Part shown: positions 62,185 to 64,000 of the stretch, one piece after another
How the letters are laid out: every line of letters begins with the position of its first letter
Position numbering within the stretch: position 1 is the stretch's first letter
DNA from: Pedobacter sp. BAL39
GTDB lineage: Bacteria; Bacteroidota; Bacteroidia; Sphingobacteriales; Sphingobacteriaceae
Direction: 5' to 3'
NCBI RefSeq assembly: GCF_000170795.1
Contig: NZ_ABCM01000009.1
Span: forward strand, 124,001 to 188,000
DNA: 64,000 nt
Notes under the pieces: model-generated
The model's database searches: none
Told to the model about the DNA's origin: nothing
Seen by the model: only the letters and a program-made list of their open reading frames with translations
Program-made: the position numbers and the translations under genes

Positions 62185-62225
62185 GATTTCCTATAAATAT
62201 GATGTTGCTGGTGATTAATGTTTTT

Positions 62226-63974
62226 TTACTTCTTGCCGTTCAAATCCGGATTGGAAATGATCTCACTACTTGGAAGTGGCCAATAGGCATGAGCCTCCTG
62301 GTTATAGTTACCTGCTGCCTGCGCATAATCCTGAATTACTTTGTAACCGTCCTTACTTCCCTCATTGAGTATTGACTCCCACCTCCAGTCGGGCGTGTTA
62401 TCGACCTTCACATACTGAAAGTGTTCACCGTAATAACGTTTCTGGGACAGCTCCAGAAAACGTTGTTTAGTGATGCCCCACCTCCTCATATCGATGGTGC
62501 GGACTGCATTGCCTTCAATTGAAAGCTCCAGCGGACGCTCCAGGTACATTAGGTGATCCATTAAAGACTGCGCGGTGTAAGTCACATTATCATGCTCCGC
62601 ATTGGGAAACTCCCCACTGCCATTCGTGCCCAGCAGTTGAAGCGCAGAGCGGTGCCTTACCTTGTTGATCAATGCCATCGCCTCCTGTATGGCACCTTCC
62701 TGGATCAGACACTCTGCCTGCATCAGGTAAACATCTGCCAACCGGATTACCCGGACGTTCACACCCGAGCGTATGTTTGGTACTATGTCCGTTTCATTTC
62801 TTACGATGTCCCAGTTGGTATATTTCCTGAAGTACGCCGTTTCCTGGTTGTTAAAATACGTAGCCTGTGCAGTCGTTAGTCCGTAATATTTCAAATCCGG
62901 ATCGTCGACCAGGGCAATGGAATACGAGGTCCGCAGCGAATACTTGCGCAGCCGCTGTGTACCATCCGGGTCGCTGACAAAGTTCCGGGGATCAGTTTTA
63001 TCCAGCTTATCATTTTTGTAGGCCATGATTAGCCATGAGCTTGGGTATAACGTTTTCCATCCTCCTACCGGACTCAGCGCATAACTTAAGGTATTGGAAA
63101 CCTGGTCTTCCGACCATACGCTGATCTCTCCTTTATATTTAAGGGAATAGCCGATCTCCAGGATAGATTCTGAATTCAACTCATTCCGCGTGGTAAAGTT
63201 GTCTCCAATATCATTGACCAATGCATAACCATAGGCAGGATTTTCGATCACATCTTTAAAATAGGTTTTGGCAGTTGCATAATCTTTATCATACAAATAA
63301 CTCTGTCCCAGCAGGCTTGCTGCAGCTCCGGCAGTTACCCTTCCCAAATCCCGCTCGATCGTCCATTTCCCGGGAAGATTTTCGTGCGCAAACTTTAAAT
63401 CAGCCAGATAAAACGCCTGCACTTCAGTGGCAGGTTTGACAGACTGGTAAAACTCACTTTCATTTTGCGGGACGAAATCGTAAATAATCACACTCCCTTT
63501 ATTGAAAGAATTGTGCAGGTAGAAGTAGAACATTCCCCTGAAAAACCGGGCCTGGGCCAAGATGCCATTCCCACGCTGTGTTTCCGCAGCTGTTTTGAAA
63601 CCAGCCGATAAGTCTGTGACGGCTTTAATTACTTGATTGGCCCTAAAAATTCCTCTGTAGAGCGCTTCCCATTTTGAATTTGCTGCCTGGGAAGCGTTCG
63701 TGAACATTTGCAGATAATATTCGTTTGACGTGTTCGGACGCCCGTAACCGGGATAAGTCAGATCGCTTCTGTTGGATTCCGCCTCAATTGCCAGGACATT
63801 TGGATTTTTAAAAGCGGAGTATACGGAAGTCAGACCTGCATCGCAGTCATCCAGGGTCTTCCAAAAATTATCAGTTGCCAGTTTGTTAGGATTGACCTCC
63901 TCTAAGAATTTCTGGCAGGACATTGAAAACACGGATATCATGGTTAATGTCAGGATCAACTTTATTTTTTGCAT
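62226..63974 (-). CDS. SusD/RagB lipoprotein of beta-glucan locus
   Basis: A 582-residue SusD, longer than the three in the cassettes, with lipobox SMSC (MISVFSMSCQKF). Core segments: IFRANQVIKAVTDLSAG, AQARFFRGMFYFYLHNSFNKGSVI, GAAASLLGQSYLYDKDYATAKTYF, IRLADVYLMQAECLIQEGAIQEAMALINKVRHR, and EAHAYWPLPSSEIISNPDL at the end. It would bind a beta-glucan oligosaccharide. The SusC gene expected upstream is not in the window. Different subgroup from the SusD proteins of A-C, which are shorter. Confidence 0.95.
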   Translation of the reverse strand: MQKIKLILTLTMISVFSMSCQKFLEEVNPNKLATDNFWKTLDDCDAGLTSVYSAFKNPNVLAIEAESNRSDLTYPGYGRPNTSNEYYLQMFTNASQAANSKWEALYRGIFRANQVIKAVTDLSAGFKTAAETQRGNGILAQARFFRGMFYFYLHNSFNKGSVIIYDFVPQNESEFYQSVKPATEVQAFYLADLKFAHENLPGKWTIERDLGRVTAGAAASLLGQSYLYDKDYATAKTYFKDVIENPAYGYALVNDIGDNFTTRNELNSESILEIGYSLKYKGEISVWSEDQVSNTLSYALSPVGGWKTLYPSSWLIMAYKNDKLDKTDPRNFVSDPDGTQRLRKYSLRTSYSIALVDDPDLKYYGLTTAQATYFNNQETAYFRKYTNWDIVRNETDIVPNIRSGVNVRVIRLADVYLMQAECLIQEGAIQEAMALINKVRHRSALQLLGTNGSGEFPNAEHDNVTYTAQSLMDHLMYLERPLELSIEGNAVRTIDMRRWGITKQRFLELSQKRYYGEHFQYVKVDNTPDWRWESILNEGSKDGYKVIQDYAQAAGNYNQEAHAYWPLPSSEIISNPDLNGKK

Positions 63975-64000
63975 AACTCTAAGTCTAAAAGATTAAAAAT

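Noticed and set aside
1..64000. CRISPR arrays, rRNA, complete tRNA, transposase or integrase genes
   Set aside because: No regularly spaced repeats, no complete tRNA cloverleaf, and no recognisable transposase or tyrosine recombinase in any frame I read.

Overview
The window reads as chromosomal DNA of a Bacteroidota bacterium, most likely a Sphingobacteriaceae member close to Pedobacter. The reasons are four SusD-type lipoproteins, three SusC-type TonB-linked transporters with N-terminal STN domains, three sigma-70/FecR pairs, two DUF6266 proteins, and promoters of the Bacteroidota type (TTG ... TAnnTTTG). No rRNA, complete tRNA, CRISPR array or transposase was seen.

Layout. 0.1-8.3 kb: an HxlR regulator divergent from an aldo/keto reductase, a probable iron/siderophore uptake pair (TonB receptor plus DUF4374 lipoprotein, with a Fur-box-like site on the promoter), a WG-repeat-like lipoprotein, and a YoaK/DUF1275 membrane protein whose 5' end carries a one-base frameshift. 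8.5-13.5 kb: small regulators (AraC, cupin, Crp/Fnr), a DUF6266 protein, a Crp/Fnr-SDR pair, and a second Crp/Fnr-SDR pair collapsed by an internal deletion. 13.5-16 kb: umuD-like and umuC genes and an SRAP/YedK protein. The umuD promoter and the SRAP promoter carry nearly the same 16-bp motif, and the UmuD-like protein has lost both catalytic residues. 17.3-18.4 kb: a free-standing ECF sigma factor overlapping a membrane protein gene.

The centre of the window is a gene cassette that appears three times on the minus strand: ECF sigma, FecR anti-sigma, SusC (with STN signalling domain), SusD, then a TlpA-type thioredoxin lipoprotein or exported protein, ending in a metallopeptidase in two of the three copies. 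Cassette A spans 18.6-29.5 kb (M16 peptidase), B 39.5-49.7 kb (M1 peptidase) and C 49.9-58.1 kb (no peptidase). B and C are in tandem. The content suggests cell-surface-signalled uptake of a peptide or protein-like substrate with periplasmic thiol handling and proteolysis, not a classical glycan locus, since no glycoside hydrolase is present in these cassettes. Each has a hairpin in the FecR-SusC gap.

Between A and B lies accessory DNA (29.8-39.4 kb): an HxlR/SDR/NTF2-like group, a broken Fic-like reading frame behind repeated GTTTACAT sites, an AlbA_2/ATPase protein flanked by two sequences resembling tRNA 3' ends (probable integration scars), an HTH/DUF6266 pair, a MocR-like regulator without the PLP lysine, and a three-gene operon ending in a RadC-like JAB protein. 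The last 5.6 kb (58.4-64 kb) is the distal part of a beta-glucan utilisation locus: SusD, a surface glycan-binding lipoprotein and two GH16 enzymes. Its SusC gene would lie beyond position 64000.
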